A DNA stretch of 22,783 bases from contig JAOZPP010000049.1 in NCBI GenBank assembly GCA_029932675.1, forward strand, positions 1 to 22,783, read 5' to 3'. This DNA is from a bacterium (GTDB lineage Bacteria; SM23-81; DAOVCL01). Position 1 is the stretch's first letter. Each line of letters opens with the position of its first letter. This document shows positions 22,510-22,783 of this stretch, piece by piece. The translations under genes and the position numbers were made by a program. A model generated the notes under the pieces. That model did no database searches. It worked only from the letters and a program-made list of their open reading frames with translations, and was not told the DNA's origin.

Positions 22510-22783
22510 TCAGCGCATCAGAACCATCTTCTTGGTGTCGGTGAACTTGCCAGCTTTAATCCGGTAGAAGTAGATACCTGAGGCTACATCTTTGCCAGCC
22601 TGGTCTCTGCTGTCCCATCTGACCGAATGATACCCAGCCTCTTGTTGACCATCAATTAGTGTCCTCACCAATTGCCCCTCAATGTTGTAGATCTTCAAGC
22701 TGATTGCTGCCGACTGATTACGATCTACGATCAACGAGTAACGAATAACGGTCTCTGAGTTAAACGGATTAGGATAGTTCTGG
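22510..22783 (-). CDS. C-terminal end of a secreted protein with type IX-like sorting domain (partial)
   Basis: The frame is open from the right edge to a TGA at 22510-22512 and reads QNYPNPFNSETVIRYSLIVD, then SLKIYNIEGQLVRTLIDG, AGYHSVRWDSRD, SGIYFYRIKAG and KKMVLMR. This is a complete sorting or anchoring domain of the same type as in the two other secreted proteins of the window; the functional part of the protein lies outside. Its DNA is close to that of the six-repeat gene's sorting domain (26 of 29 bases identical between 22721-22749 and 6207-6235). Confidence 0.9.
   Translation of the reverse strand, partial: QNYPNPFNSETVIRYSLIVDRNQSAAISLKIYNIEGQLVRTLIDGQQEAGYHSVRWDSRDQAGKDVASGIYFYRIKAGKFTDTKKMVLMR

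Overview
The window is 22.8 kb of bacterial chromosome at moderate GC. Three proteins end in the type IX-like C-terminal sorting module (QNYPNPFN ... YNxLGQxV ... SGIYxYRLxAG), alongside dockerin, FG-GAP/VCBS and DUF4175 families. This mix suggests an FCB-group bacterium or a related candidate phylum (Zixibacteria/KSB1/WOR-3-like). The phylum is inferred; no 16S gene is present. A long SRP RNA with an Alu domain upstream of dnaX is unlike the short 4.5S RNA of proteobacteria.

Positions 1-2902 are housekeeping. A minus-strand gene start runs off the left edge. Divergent from it, on the plus strand, lie a TM1367/cyclophilin-like gene, tRNA-Ala(CGC) only 4 nt behind it, the large SRP RNA, dnaX and ybaB/ebfC, the last two overlapping by ATGA. 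The order SRP RNA-dnaX-ybaB is the one known from Firmicutes, but recR does not follow. Positions 2894-5721 (minus) hold an APC-type amino-acid permease fused to a PTS EIIA-like domain, a small predicted lipoprotein and a HycI-type hydrogenase maturation protease. No hydrogenase genes are visible.

Positions 5972-12659 (minus) hold a secreted six-repeat protein with a sorting domain, and a two-gene operon of a DUF4175-like membrane/coiled-coil protein followed by an exported TPR protein.

Positions 12906-22319 (minus) are one 3,138-codon reading frame interrupted by a single in-frame TGA at 18372-18374. The two halves look like separate genes of 1,315 and 1,818 residues. However, they share one frame, the break falls inside one beta-sandwich domain, only the first half has a signal peptide and only the second has a sorting domain. 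Joined, they make a modular exoprotein: signal peptide, jelly-roll-like domain, two FG-GAP/VCBS arrays each followed by a carboxypeptidase-regulatory-like domain, CARDB, the interrupted domain, Fn3-like and CARDB-like parts, two YDDG-type repeats, about 550 residues I cannot assign, Fn3, dockerin, a cohesin-like domain and the sorting domain. A third sorting-domain gene enters from the right edge. Much of the window therefore encodes surface or secreted proteins; the interrupted giant gene is the most notable observation.
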